A stretch of DNA of 64,000 nt from Aspidiotus rigidus (GCA_035079385.1 JAVHKY010000003.1:20537501-20601500), one strand, 5' to 3'. Numbered from the stretch's first letter, positions 33,028 to 45,631 are shown. Made by a program: numbers and translations. The notes: generated from the sequence alone by a model not told the origin.

Positions 33028-35130
33028 TCATGATTGAACTAGCGAAGTATCAGACTGTGAGTCATACTCGTAAACTAGCTCGACCAACCCCTCATCCGGA
33101 ATGTACCTGTTGAGTAGATTTATATCATCGCTATTAAGATGACGAATAATTTCAATGTTCTCCGGAGCACGGCGTTTGAAGTAAGCCTTCTGTCTGTGGA
33201 GGAGGGTTTCTGACCCCTCCCTGAAACCATGACCACTAGTTATAAGGTGGTCAGCAAATGCGGACTCGCCAAAATGCCTTTTTTCCCAATCTTTTAGGTG
33301 TTCAGCCACTCTAATTTTAATTTGACGACTAGTCTCGCCTACATACATCCCATTACAGTCCCTGCAAGCTATGCTATAAACTCCGCTCTTTTCAAGAGGC
33401 GGGATAGGGTCCTTTGACCTGAATAGTAGCCCTTTTACCGTCGTAGGATTATAAAACACCGGATGGAAACCGAAGGGGCGGAGTGCGCGACTCAATTTCG
33501 AAGAAAATTTACCCAAGAAGGGGAGTTTAATGAAACGGGTCCTACTATCTACAGAAGAGATGCAGGGGAGGGAGGTAGTTGAATCAAGGCAATTCCGCGT
33601 GATCTTCCTCCGGACCATAAGGTCAATGTTCACGTTGACCTCATTCACTCTAGCCAAGTATTTTATAATATTGAGTTCTTTTTGGAAAGCTGCCTGGTTC
33701 AGCGGGATGCGGGTTAGCCGATGAATAAAGCTATTAAACGCCACGAACTTGTGAGAAACAGGGCAGAATGACGAGCCCTGGACGACAACGTCGGTCGAAG
33801 TATCTTTTCTATATCTTGAAAACTCGTGGACTCCATCTCTAACTGAGATGGTGAGATCCAAGAAGTTAATATTTGAACCTCCAACCTCTAGGGTAAATTT
33901 GATGGAGGTATATTGAACGTTAAGATACTTAAGAAACTCACCAAGGAGAACTTGGGGACCGGTCCACGCACATAGAACGTCATCTACATACCTATACTAA
34001 TAATGGACGTAATCCAGGAATACTTGGCCTGAAGTGAAGAGGTCAGCCTCAAATTTGAACATGAAGATCTCCGACACAAGGGAACCCAAAGGGGATCCGA
34101 TAGGAATGCCAACTTCTTCTGGGAACTCGTAGAATTTCCCATTAAACTTGCAAAAATTGGGGGACCAACATACATTAAGTAAATTAAAGAATTCTTGCAA
34201 CTCTTCATGAGGAGTATTAAAACGAACGAGGAGATCACCCATATGTTGCATGGCGACAGTTCTCGGTATGTTGGGGAACAGGCCGACAACGTCAAAAGAG
34301 CATAGAGTGGTACCTGGAGGAAGTAAATGGTCTTTAAGTTTATCGGCTAAGGAAACAGAATTTTTAATCGAGTAAGTAGACTCGTACTCAATGCGAGTTT
34401 TAAACCATCTGACCAAGTATTTAACGAGAGAGTAAGCGGGGGAGGAGACATAAGACACAACAGGACGCATCGGAGTATCCTTTTTGTGTATCTTATGCAG
34501 CTCATAGAGGAGAGGGGGCACCGGATTCGGTTCAAGCCGGCATTTTTTAGTCGAGGGTTTGCTTATTAGGACAGAACTCCCATTAATAACATTCCTAACC
34601 TCTTTAACGTACTTAGGGAAATTGAAGTCAGTATTTTCAATGGCCCTACACTGGTAAAGCACTTCTTCAACTTTGGTAACGTAGGTTCACTTTTCCATAT
34701 CGACTATAGAATTCCCTTTATCAGCCTTCGTGAGCAATGAATCCTCCTCCTTGAGCTTCCTCCTCAAGCCCTTGATCACCTCCCTCACAGTGCCATTCAT
34801 GCACGGAAGCGGAGTGTTACGGACCAAATCAGCACACGTTTTTTGAGTATTAACTCCGGGACCGAGCTTGACAGCTAAGTCAGCGACGACGTTCACAAGG
34901 GCGTCGGCATTATTGGGGGGGGGGGCTAAACTTCAAACCTTTCTCCAACAGAGTAGTCTCGTCGCGAGTGAATTCTATACGACTGCAATTTATGATGCGA
35001 GGCTGAAATTTTTGAACGCCAGCATCTATATAACATCACCCTTGAAAGATGTAGCCTTGGGGGCTAAAAGGGAGGAAATTTTTTCATTTTTCTTAGCCTT
35101 GAGGTTAGCCTCAAAATCGCGGCACGTATC
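33028..35130 (-). mobile_element. Penelope-like element 3, nearly complete
   Basis: The best-preserved retroelement in the window. On the minus strand it has an N-terminal region (LLEKGLKFSP; KADKGNSIVDM, 34896-34690), the RT palm (MRPVVSYVSSPAYSLVKYLV; CSFDVVGLFPNIP; EVGIPIGSPLGSLVSEIFMF), the catalytic YRYVDDVLCAWTG at about 33996-33958, the RT thumb, and a GIY-YIG nuclease (SGVYSIACRDCNGMYVGETS; FADHLITSGHGF), ending at 33028. Three lesions are seen: a TGA at 34687-34689, a TAG at 33997-33999 just before the catalytic box, both in the otherwise continuous frame, and a frameshift at an 11-G run (34915-34925). Further upstream it decays. Family identity is certain; activity is unlikely unless stops are bypassed or are sequencing errors. 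Confidence 0.9.
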
Positions 35131-35139
35131 GTTAACGGA

Positions 35140-37550
35140 TATAATAAAACGATCTAACTCACATGGATGGAGCGATTCGGAGAGTCTGGAATGCACCAAA
35201 AGATTCAGCCTGGTAGTGATGTTAAGTTGGCCGTACCATCTCCGAAGTTCGGATCTGATCCATTTTTTGGTAATTCAATTTTCAAGCCCCTGGGTGGTAA
35301 TTTTACAGTCGGAATAGAGTTGGAAATTCACGAAGTTAGGTTTTCAATTTCAACTTTAGGCACTTTCGAAGAAACCAAATATGCGACGAATACGACAGTC
35401 GGAATTCCAATATACAGTACCTATACTAGACTTATATCAGGCCAAAAATGGAGGCGAACGAGCGGAGCCCCACATAACCCATGATCTTCATTTATTTGGC
35501 TCTGCCAGGAAGAGCAAGCTTCCTGTTTTATTTTATCTTTATTTTTTTCATTAGGTAAGGAGTACTAATGCATGCTCATTATAATTATAATAATAATAAT
35601 TATTATTATAAATTTCGTCGAAAAACCACGAGAAAGATAAGAAAAGGAAAACAAACGAGTGAAACATTTAGCACCTACAAAGGAGTCAGTTTGTGTGGAC
35701 TCGCAATCGTTAGAAGCGTCAAAACAAAATTTAATGAGTTAAAGTAAGTACACTAGTACGAGTAACTTCTTTGTATATTTAATTCATTTGAATCCTATTC
35801 GTTGAAAGTGATCTTGGTAGTATGTTGGATATGTAGCTCGTAATAAACGAGTAAGTATAATTAATTTTGTATAGTACCTATCTACAACAAGGAGTGTAGA
35901 TACTAAAAAGTTTCTCATGCAAATTGTATGCAAATTGCATTTATCTCGGACGTACCGTTTCGAAGTACATATTTTTGAGCTGTACGTGCATCCTAAACTT
36001 CTACGCCCTTCAGCTCGGCGACCATTAAAGAGACATAAGAAAAATACCGCGTTTGTCTAAATGTTACAGACTGTAACCTAGATTTGTTAAAAAATTAATT
36101 TTATGTTCGAATCTTAAATGAATTCTATTATTATAAATAATTCAACGTGATAGTATATCAATAATCTGGTGTTCCCTTGGTATAAACTTTTACCGACTTT
36201 TCTAGCTAGAAAAGTGAGGTGTTACACTCGGAGCAAAGTGGCTAAGGGGAGGGGGCAGAACTTTCTCGACGTTTTAGAGGTCCTAAATCACAACTAGCAT
36301 AAAGAAAAATTTCAGACGCATAAGATTTTTCCTCCGAAACTACTCCATGGATTTTTTTGTAATTTGGACATATTGTATAGTATTATATTTGAAGATATGC
36401 ACCTGCGATTTTTTTGAGGATCGGTTGAGTAGTTCTCGAGAAATTTTCAATTGAAAAAAAAAATTCTCACTATTACGAGTAGCTGCTTTCGTTATGAGAA
36501 GTGGATTTTCCTATCCTTTTAGCGAGTTTGTTATCAGTGCATGTATTGTGTTGTGATAAAGAAACTTTTATTATTCAACAGGTTCATTCTTGACGAAGGA
36601 AGGGTTCATTGAATTTTATTTTTGATAATATTTTTATTTAAATTTAGTACCCTTGTATCTCGTTTCCCACAGCCCCTAGAGCCTTGAATTTTATTTTGTT
36701 ATTTTTTTTTTTTGAACGGATAGTGGTAATGGTGTGTTGTTCATTTTTTCATTATTATTAGTCATACTAGATAGTGAAAACCTTGAGTTTGAATGATTGA
36801 GTACAATTTTTTAGTCTTGATCAAGTGTGCTGCGAGACTACTTTGGCGACTTCATTCTTAATTAATTAATTATTAATTACGACATTTTTTCATGTATACA
36901 TAATTGATAGTGGTTCATAGTTGATTTGAGGTGTGTCAGAAGATGGGAATATCATTTTCAATTTGGACAGGCTTTTTTGAGTAAGAATTTGTGGTTTGCT
37001 TCTTTGGCTTCGACATCAATTTTTTTCATTTTTCGGGATCTCCTTGTATATAGCTAGATTCTTAGATGAGGAATCTTGGGATGAAGTTTGCATAGAAGAT
37101 GGTGATGAGAGAGCTTGGATACAAATGTTATGCTCAGAAGCCATCAATCTACAATTCTCTCCCCCTTTCAGAGCCGCCGACCGCGACCTCCGATCATCCG
37201 AAAACCCTTTGATTTTCTCACACATTTTCAAATTTATTTCTGACCTTCCTCATTCCATCAATATTTAAATTCAAATCAATTTTTCCATTTTTTCCTTCGA
37301 GGTAAGGCCCAATCCTCTTTCCAACCTTTCTTCTTTTTTTTTCTTCATATTTTATGATTTTACTCTTTATAAACTTTAAAGAGCGGACAGGAGGTTGAAT
37401 TATAGATATCCTCTCCCAGGCAGACAATGATTTTCGATTGGCATGCCAGGACATTCTGTTTTTGTGAAAGAATACAGTGATACTTGCGGTTGCACTTCTG
37501 TGGTACCGAATCTCAATTGGCGTTGAGTTTTTGAGACGACTGGTCATGCT
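35140..37550. other. Gene-free AT-rich stretch
   Basis: Includes TAA/ATT-rich microsatellite sequence near 35580-35605 and a perfect 20-base palindrome (ACTTTTCTAG mirrored) near 36195. An open frame of about 90 codons at 36996-37268 has no recognisable domain and is not called as a gene. Confidence 0.4.
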
Positions 37551-37556
37551 CGTGTG

Positions 37557-37690
37557 CGTCTGTGTGTGTGTGTGTGCGCGCGGCTACTTTCCTTTTTATT
37601 TTATTTTTTGTTTTATTCTATTTTTTCATTTTATTTTATTTTATTTTATTATTATTATTATTATTATTTTTTATTTTTATTGTTTTTATT
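37557..37690. repeat. Compound microsatellite (TG, TTTTA, TTA)
   Basis: A short TG run with a CG tail is followed by TTTTA-type and TTA-type repeats. Low-complexity sequence continues to about 38050. Confidence 0.85.
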
Positions 37691-38050
37691 TTTTTCTCGT
37701 AATTAGAGGCAAATTAAGACTCATGGATCGATCTCTTAAGGGTGGTGTCGGTGGTAATTGGCCCCCAGGCTGTTGTCGGCACCACCCCAAAAAATAAACA
37801 ATATAGATAAAAAAATAAAAAAAAAATCATACTCCCTTAATACATGAATTCAAACTCGGCTGCAGTCCTCACAACGGATTGCTATGTCGAAGTATTATTG
37901 TTTCCGCCTTTTTTTTTTTTTTTTGCATTTATATAATTATGTATATAATTTTTTTTCTATTCCTTTTTTTGTATTTTTTCTTCTTTGTTTTGTTTTTGTT
38001 TTCTTTTTTTTTATATGTATTTTTTTAATAATTATTTTTTGGTTGCATGT

Positions 38051-38075
<25 letters not shown>
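38051..38075. repeat. Poly-A run of 25
   Basis: An uninterrupted A run followed by AG-rich sequence. It could be a retroposon tail, but no target duplication or body was recognised. Confidence 0.6.
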
Positions 38076-38083
<8 letters not shown>

Positions 38084-39244
38084 GAAAGAAAGAAAAGTAT
38101 CGAGCTCGGCGTATTGTACGGAGTAGAGCATATGCGTTCCAGCACTTATAGCTATAGATATTTTTATTTTTTCACAACTTCTGTAGACAGTAGACAGCTG
38201 AATTTCTAAAGGTTAGATGACCACGTCCTTGAATTAATGGAAAGTCAATGCCCTGTAATCGAACGATTTGAATCGAAAACTACATATTTAATAGAATTCC
38301 TGAGATTAACGCACCATAAATTTGGTTCATATACATACTTATCTACACATAATGTACGTATATATGTACGTAGGTGTAGCAGATGATTGTTGATACGGTT
38401 TTCAATAAATGCTTACGCGACACAACTTTTCACCTCTACCTGCAATTGAGCATCGCGCTTAAACCTCAACTTCAGCACTCCAACTTATTCTATAAATCAA
38501 AGTGGAGAACGTTCTCAAAGCATCAAGTAAAATTTCTGAAATTGTCTCTAATTAAATTCTTTTGAATTGTGCGCAGTCTAGTTTGGGAAGACAAATTTAT
38601 TCGAGTTCCAAAATACCTATCACCGAAGTAAATACTACAATGAAATACCTATCAAACGTACTTCATCAGCAACGTTCAACTCAGGCCCAGATATACTCCC
38701 GGCACTAGAATGCGATTTTACCAAGCAATTTTTGAAAACTCGTATAAAAAAAAAAAGAAACAACAAACGAACACAAGTATCGTTACTTAATTGGCCAAGA
38801 GTAGTACAAAAGCAGTCGACGTGGTAGTCATCTCGAATGTAAAGAACAGCCATCACATACGATTTCTACGCAATGGTACAGTTCGAATTCAGCCGAAGTC
38901 GTACAGGTATGGAAATTCGTTTGAGTTTCCCATGCCGAAGCAATATGATAGACATAATGAAGCTGAAGCTGAATAAATCGTTCGTTTTTCAGTATGGTAA
39001 TTATCCTGGCGAAAACACCGTTGATATTCAGACGTACCGATTGGACATCGGAGTATTTCAGACAACTCTACTCAGTTTCTGTCTGACACTTATGTTATTC
39101 TTCATTTCGAAAGTGATCAGATTAATATTTTAATTTATTACTGGTTGTCAAAAAGAGTGAATTCGCTACGCTTTCATGAATACAAAGAAAATGTGTTTGG
39201 TATGTATTTATTTTAGTAAATGATTTATAGAAACGTTACACTTC

Positions 39245-39435
39245 TCAAAAGATATATTTGCGTTTGTGAAAATGTAGGAACATCGAAAAATATCGAACGA
39301 AAAATTCGTTGATTTTTGAAACGAACTGGAGTTCTTCGTGATAATTACGAGTCAATTTTTGATCTCCTTTAATCGCACTTGTATAATCCGGAGCACAAAT
39401 ACCTTCCTTCGTAAATAAACGAACGATCGCATCCT
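39245..39435 (-). other. Possible orphan exon
   Basis: After a good acceptor (CATTTTTTAG) the minus strand is open for about 63 codons with protein-like composition, including FTKEGICAPDYTSAIKGDQK, then a stop. No matching upstream exon in frame was found; the 39490s donor region runs into a stop. A plus-strand frame at about 39513-39772 overlaps the flank and also looks protein-like. Neither is recognised, so this is a pointer only. Confidence 0.25.
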
Positions 39436-39824
39436 CTAAAAAATGAAAAATGAACGAGATAGGTTAAATTATTATATTCTTTGATAAATAGCCTCGCCTC
39501 AAACCTTAGGTACCAAGAACGACTTGGAAGAAGAAAGACAGTTTTTAATTGAGGCAAAACATCTTAAACTTGGTAGTAAAATACAACGGATTTCGAGTCA
39601 TCACGATAACAATATATTTCAAGAATTCCATCTCAAATTCTTCGTCGATCTACGCATTTCTAATGCACCAAATCGCACCGGACTGTATGTTCGAAGGCAG
39701 TTTGAAATCAGTCAAACGAAAAGTACGAATCTGGAACACAGTGGTCGAATTATAAACTTGAATCAACCCTAGATTTTAAGATCGCAATGAGAGAAATGAA
39801 ACCAACTCATTCTCGTTCGTCTTT

Positions 39825-40610
39825 TCAGATCCACTTTAAAACGGTATCCGATATGATGAATGGTTTCTCAATTTGCCGCGTTTTCGTTTTCACTCGAACT
39901 CTGTAGCTTTTATCGCTTTCACTTTTACGGACGTTGATTCGGTAATTACACATTTCATTACCAGAAGGGAGTTTTGATGCGAAGAAATCGGGTCGGATAT
40001 ACAAAATTGGTAATTTGTCGTACCTCAAACAACTTTTAAGGGAAGAAATGAGTTTTTTTTCGTATGAATCCATCTTCCGCAGACCTCCATTATGAGTATC
40101 TTGCCAATAATTAGCTCCAACGTTATCCAAAACCACGAGTCTGATTTTGGGATTGGACGATATCGTAAAACGTAAATTATAGAAAGTAGCGAGTAACTGT
40201 TGACTATCGTAACAAGGAATGTATATTAAATTCTCCAATGACTTCTCCACAACAGATTTTTTATCAGCTGGACTGAGTGACGGTGAAAGTTTGCAAGCAA
40301 TATCTACACACTTATGTAAATATTGAGAAAAGTGTAAGATATTAAATTGAAACGCAATATCTATGAATAAAACGCCAGTATTTAGAGTTTCAAAAGAGAT
40401 ACCTTCGAACGAATCAACAAGGATTGCCTGCTTTAATAAATGCATCAGCAATTGATTCTTTAAATAAACGCTGTCGGCCATTACTTCTACGACATCATTT
40501 TCATTCAGTTTGTCGATGAACAGAGCGTCTTCTAGATTTCGAATATCAGATTCCGGATTCTTAATTCTAGCAAGAAACTGAAGACCGGATTCCGTTTTTA
40601 CGTTACTCAT
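39825..40610 (-). CDS. XRCC2: DNA repair protein XRCC2 (RAD51 paralogue)
   Basis: A single-exon gene of 261 residues; animal XRCC2 is about 280. XRCC2 acts in the BCDX2 RAD51-paralogue complex, which helps RAD51 load during homologous recombination in the nucleus. Visible XRCC2 features are ESGLQFLARI near the N-terminus, GVLFIDIAFQFNILHFSQYL (80-99), LLATFYNLRFTISSNP (139-154), the Walker B strand RLVVLDNVGANYWQD (157-171) and the C-terminal KPFIISD. The Walker A segment that should read GPEGTGKT reads MADSVYLKN (44-52), with no glycine-lysine-threonine, so classical ATP binding is unlikely. The start is the first ATG, 348 bases from the divergent MOSPD2 start. Identity as XRCC2 rather than another paralogue is a judgement from block order. 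Confidence 0.85.
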   Translation of the reverse strand: MSNVKTESGLQFLARIKNPESDIRNLEDALFIDKLNENDVVEVMADSVYLKNQLLMHLLKQAILVDSFEGISFETLNTGVLFIDIAFQFNILHFSQYLHKCVDIACKLSPSLSPADKKSVVEKSLENLIYIPCYDSQQLLATFYNLRFTISSNPKIRLVVLDNVGANYWQDTHNGGLRKMDSYEKKLISSLKSCLRYDKLPILYIRPDFFASKLPSGNEMCNYRINVRKSESDKSYRVRVKTKTRQIEKPFIISDTVLKWI

Positions 40611-40958
40611 ATTAATTTAGGAAAATTTTCAAAGTTGATCGAGAAACGAGTGAATATTTTTGAATCAGCCCACGGCCCCACGCGTGCAAGCTTGTTGACA
40701 ATGATAACAAAATATCGATACTATCGCAATCATGTATCGATACTTTGTTGTCATTCGTTTGTTTATTTCGCACTCTTTTGCAGCCGCTACGCCTTCGCCG
40801 CAGTCTAAATTCTCCGGGGTGCCTGCTAAATCCTGGATCCTGGTAGGTTTTCAGCGTGTCCTGCGTGTGTGAATGCCTTGAAGTTCACATTAAGTGTTCA
40901 TCAATGTTCGCCGAAACGGAAACCTGAAATTTTTTAGTTAAGCAGTTATTTTGTAATC
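40611..40958. promoter_or_regulatory. Divergent promoter with two TATCGATA sites
   Basis: The 348 bases between the XRCC2 and MOSPD2 starts contain two copies of TATCGATA (40713-40720 and 40735-40742), 22 bases apart. In Drosophila this is the DRE bound by DREF, common in promoters of replication, repair and housekeeping genes. The motif is seen; binding is inferred. No TATA box stands out. Confidence 0.6.
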
Positions 40959-43900
40959 ATGTTAGCCACTCCAGAGTCCATTTCAGAATTAAGGAAACAG
41001 TTTTTCGATAAGGTGAAACAAGAAAATAGAAAGGCTGCGAGTAAGATTTTCATCTTTGAATCTTGGTTTCAAAGGGAAACGATGTCTTCGGATCGTCCGA
41101 ATTTCTCGATTCCTCAGCTATATTAAACCTGCCATAAACGTATAAAATTCCATCCTTAATGTATTTCAGATTCATTTCATTTCAACGATATCGAACGAAT
41201 CAAAAATAACGATAATTGGTTGGCCCGTTTCATCTGTCATCATGAGGGTGATATCAAAGAAGCTCTTGCCATGTTGTGGGATACTTGTGAATGGCGAAAA
41301 TGCATGAGAGTTAACGGTGAGGAGGAAGTGAATTCGAACATTTTGGTTCCACTGATTCATCCTCGAAACGGGTGTCTGTCGAACTTCTCGGCCTGATCAC
41401 TTCTTCTATGATTTTGTAGATATCTCGGAGCAGAATACTAATGTTGAATATTTATCGGATGGCTCTCTCTTCCCATATGGCTGTGATAAAGATGATAAAG
41501 TAATGCTAGTGTTCAAATGTAAAATGCATGTCAAAGGTCAGAAAAATTTCGATGAACTGAAAAGATGTTTAATCTATTGGTTTGAACGATTAGAAAGGTA
41601 TATTGCTTCACTTTTATCTAATTCTTCGCGAGTTACCCATTTTTTAACTTTAATTTTTCGATCAGGCAAACTAACGGTGATCAAATTACCATATTTTTCG
41701 ATATGGCGGAAACAGGTCTAAGCAACATGGATATGGAATTCACGAAGTATTTGATTAGTTTGAATAAACTGTATTACCCATCGTTTTTAAATTATATCCT
41801 GATATTCGAAATGCCATGGGTTTTAAATGGTACTATGAAATCGATTTTTCGCTTTACGATTTTTTTTTTTTTTCTTTCTCATCCTATTAATGTATTGTAC
41901 TGATTATTCGTTTCGAATGTTAAAAGCGGCTTTCAAGATAATCAAATCCTGGCTACCGGCGCGAGCGGTTCAAAAAATAAAGTTCATTAGTAAAAGCTCT
42001 ATCAAAGAATACGTCAATCCGTATAAAATGCTGCCTCATTGGGGTGGAGATGATAACTTCGAATTTAAATTTGTTCCTGAAGTACGAATCGAGTTCTCTA
42101 ATTTATCGTGTAGCCCTTCTTCGAGTAAATCGGAAGAAATAAAAAAAAAGACTGTAAGTTCATTTTTTTCGTATCTTCAATTATCCTTGTGTAGAATAAT
42201 TTCTTCAGAATATTGTTGCTATACTCATGTATCGCGTAACGAAAACTCAGATAATACTATATCAACTGAATGCAGATGAAACGTAATAATTTGACTTGTC
42301 ACTATTTATTGCTTCAATGATAGTGCGATGATAATGTTTTTTCTTCAGTTCTCTTTCTGGTCATCTCATCTTTCTCCCTATCTTCTTTTGCTGTACAGAG
42401 TAAAATCAAACCGTCTTGTCTATAATGTTACGTAATTTCTCTTGTACGCATGATGTCCTGTGTCATTGAGTTTCCTCATATATCATCCACTTTGACGCGA
42501 TATTTTGAACTGGAGTTCGGTTATTGCGTCAAATTGAAAGTTTCATGAAAGTATCGAATGGTAAACTATACAATTTCTCTCCTCTGCTAAAACAGTAGCT
42601 GGAATGAAAAAATTATCAACTCTTACGAGAGAAAGTTTGTCGTCCGTAACACTTCTCAGTAGGTATGATATTTCTGAAACGTAGAAATTTTAGTGAAATC
42701 AGTTGATTGGGTTTTGAGTCACACAATGAAAAATCTGAAAAAAATTGAAAGTTTTTTTGGAAGATTGAACAAAAAAACTTTGTTCGAAAAAAAAAAGAAA
42801 ATGTTATCAACTTGTATTGATGAGTCGTGGACGATAAATTAAAAAGTAACATCGTTGTTGAAGAAAGAAACTTCCCTTGATCAGCGGCCAAAATCTATTC
42901 GAACCCGATAAATTTTTCTATTCTTACTGATGTAGAAGGAACCCTTGAAGTAATGTGATATTAATGTTAATCAATGATAATTTAAAATGGTGATGGTTTT
43001 TTGTCATTCCAATACTCCCAGAGGTAATTGCTAAAATATTCAAAGGCAATGCATATTTTGCATCAGCAGCGAGAAAGTAGCATGTCAACCTCTTTTCCCT
43101 CTGTAGACATCACTCGATGACCTCTTCTAACTGAAGAAATTTCTGAATACCTCGAAAATGTGAACACAAATAAAAAAACGATCAAATTAACCTGCCTTAA
43201 GATGTTTATCTCATTTCTAAATGTCTTTGGTTGGATTTAAATGATTTTAAACTAAAGAGAAAGGATCTAATTAAGCTTTCTTGTGAAAATCATCTCATCT
43301 CGTAGCAGTTTTGCGTTAAATTTCACCGCTATCGATGAATTTTCAATGGTTGATTTGCGATTAAATACGATGCAATAGTTTGACTTTAAATTCTAATTAC
43401 AACTGTTCTTTATATAACCGAGTGATTAGTGATTTATCTCTTTTCGAGTGGCCAGGATCGAATTGTAGTTTCTCAGCGTGAAAGTTGTTAAATACTATGA
43501 TTATACGTTTGTTAATTTTTCACGGGCTGATTTTTGCGTAATATGCTAAATACTTTTTCAATATTAATGAACAAACACGTTTGGTAATTAGATTCGTTTT
43601 TAGTGTACATATTGTCACGTCGCTTATGAATTTTCATATCTTTCTGAGTTCGTAGAGCGCTATTGGGAACGAACTTTGTTCCTATTTTGAGCGTAGGTAT
43701 GTGTAAAAACAAATAACATCGGTACCTGATTTTCTTGCTTCGTCTAAATTTATAAATTCGCCTAAAATTTGCGTATTCAGGGAATTAAAATCTGATCATA
43801 ATTGTCGGAAAAGTTTCGCTATCGCGGGCACGTGTGTTTATCATCACTCTGAAAATATGGAAGAAAGTAACGAGGTGACAATTGTATATATTTTTGTTAA

Positions 43901-45631
43901 TATTGAAATTACTCACTAAGTGACGTAGAACTTGGACCACTGTTAGTAATAAGTATCTAAGTATTGAACTTCCAGACCGGACTTACTTTGTCGGGCACGT
44001 GATGTACAGAAACAATGGCATCAGCCATTCCCCTCTCATAATCGAAGAATTCTATATCGTAGATAGCAATCTATTTTCTCGGAAATAGTATCGAATAGTA
44101 GTTACTTCGTTTCATTGTACTTTGATCTTTACTTGGTAGATTATTTGTTCAACTCATCGCATCTCAACAACCTTGTGTAAAGTGCTGTTATGATCGGAGA
44201 CCGTCGTCGACAAGAATAAAAATTTTAGAACAAGAATTTGTTAGAATTTCAAATATTTGTATCGATCATATAAAAATTTGAAAAACGTAATTCACCCAAG
44301 TTTTTTCTTCCTCTCACTTGACGTCATATGCTTACCATTCGTTGTGTGATGTTTACTGTCATTCAATACCTAGTATTTCTCAGTGAAAATGGGTTCTCTG
44401 TTCCCACACTCGTTGTAAAATACTGTAGTCTAGTGAATTGATTTTTTCGATCACATAGATCTCATATATTTGAACTTTGTAGGTGCATTTCGCTTTAAGC
44501 CACTCTTCTAACGAAAGTTCGCCAATATCCACTACGTTCAGGGAAATGCGTTCCGACAGCCCATCGACTGGTGAGTCCTTTTTACAACATTAAATCATAA
44601 CCTACTTCGATCTATTCTGTTCGAGTAGAAAATATTTGCCATTTTGTTCCAGCTACGTTAATTAGGATTATTCATCCAGACACTGTCCATTTCAACTGGA
44701 CTGGGTCAGAATTTGTGGGTTCGATAAATGTAGAGAACATCAGCAATCAAAATGTTTTGTATAAAGTGAGTTCGTCTATTTAAACTCGAGTACCTCTTAT
44801 ATTTTAAATAATGAAATATTTTTCTATTTCTCAGATAAAAACTACATCACCGGATCGATATCGTGTGCGACCGAATTCTGGTCTTCTTCAACAAGGAGTT
44901 TCGACTAAAATTGTGGTCGTTTTGCAAAATGGTTATCAAGTACAATCAATACTGAAGGACAAATTCCTCCTTATGTCAATGACGATTGATCGTGAAGAGG
45001 CTACTCAGCAAGAAATTGCTGAAATATGGAAGGTAACTTCATCTGAATTGACTTTCTGGGTATTTCAACTAAGGCTTGATCATTCCGTTCTGTTTCATCC
45101 GTTTTGATCGGTCACCAATCCGTATCAATTTTTCAATTGTTGTTGATATCGCTGATGATTAAATACCTTTACTAAATATTTGCTTTATTGAAACATTCTA
45201 GCAATCGGAAAACGCTGTCGTCGAACAGCACAGACTGAAATGCTCTGTAATTGTGGAGCCCTCACAAACGGGAGCGTCAGCTAATGGTAGCGTAACAACT
45301 CAAGGATTCCTCGATGATCTCACAGATAGAGTAGAACATCTAAAAAATACGGTAAGACTTCTTCCAACATGTTTGGATAATGCTAATTTTCCCTTATTTT
45401 TCATCAAATTCTCCATTCAAATCGTTCCAGATGTATCAAATGTGCGAATGCAATAAAAAATTACATAGAGATTTATCATATCGGCAAAATGTGATAATAA
45501 TTATTTTAATACTTCTAATCCTATGCGTGGTGATGTTATTATTTCTCGTCATGAAAAATCCGTCCCTGAACTTGCCAAAATCGTTCGCGTCTTCGACTTG
45601 CCCTGCGCTAACTTCGAATGAACACAATTAA
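40959..45631 (+). CDS. MOSPD2: MOSPD2, CRAL-TRIO/MSP membrane-contact protein
   Basis: Ten exons rebuilt by GT-AG sites: 40959-41040, 41170-41316, 41420-41597, 41666-41829, 41927-42153, 44483-44570, 44653-44765, 44835-45032, 45202-45351 and 45431-45631. They sum to 1548 bases, in frame, giving 515 residues; human MOSPD2 has 518. The CRAL-TRIO domain (about 20-245) includes DNWLARFICHHEGDIKEALA, ITIFFDMAETGLSNMDMEF and PHWGGDDNFEF. The MSP domain (about 296-400) starts TLIRIIHPDTVHFNW and includes PDRYRVRPNSGLL. A single tail anchor lies at about 469-488 (VIIIILILLILCVVMLLFLV). The family tethers the ER to other organelles by MSP binding to FFAT motifs, and also binds lipid droplets. Intron 5 (2.3 kb) is large and holds nothing recognised; a small extra exon there is possible. 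Confidence 0.93.

Noticed and set aside
36996..37268. Plus-strand ORF of 90 codons with acidic patches
   Set aside because: No family match, and it is surrounded by low-complexity DNA. It could be an exon, but nothing supports it.
37901..38126. Phe-rich ORF suggesting a membrane protein
   Set aside because: It is poly-T and poly-A low-complexity sequence read in frame.
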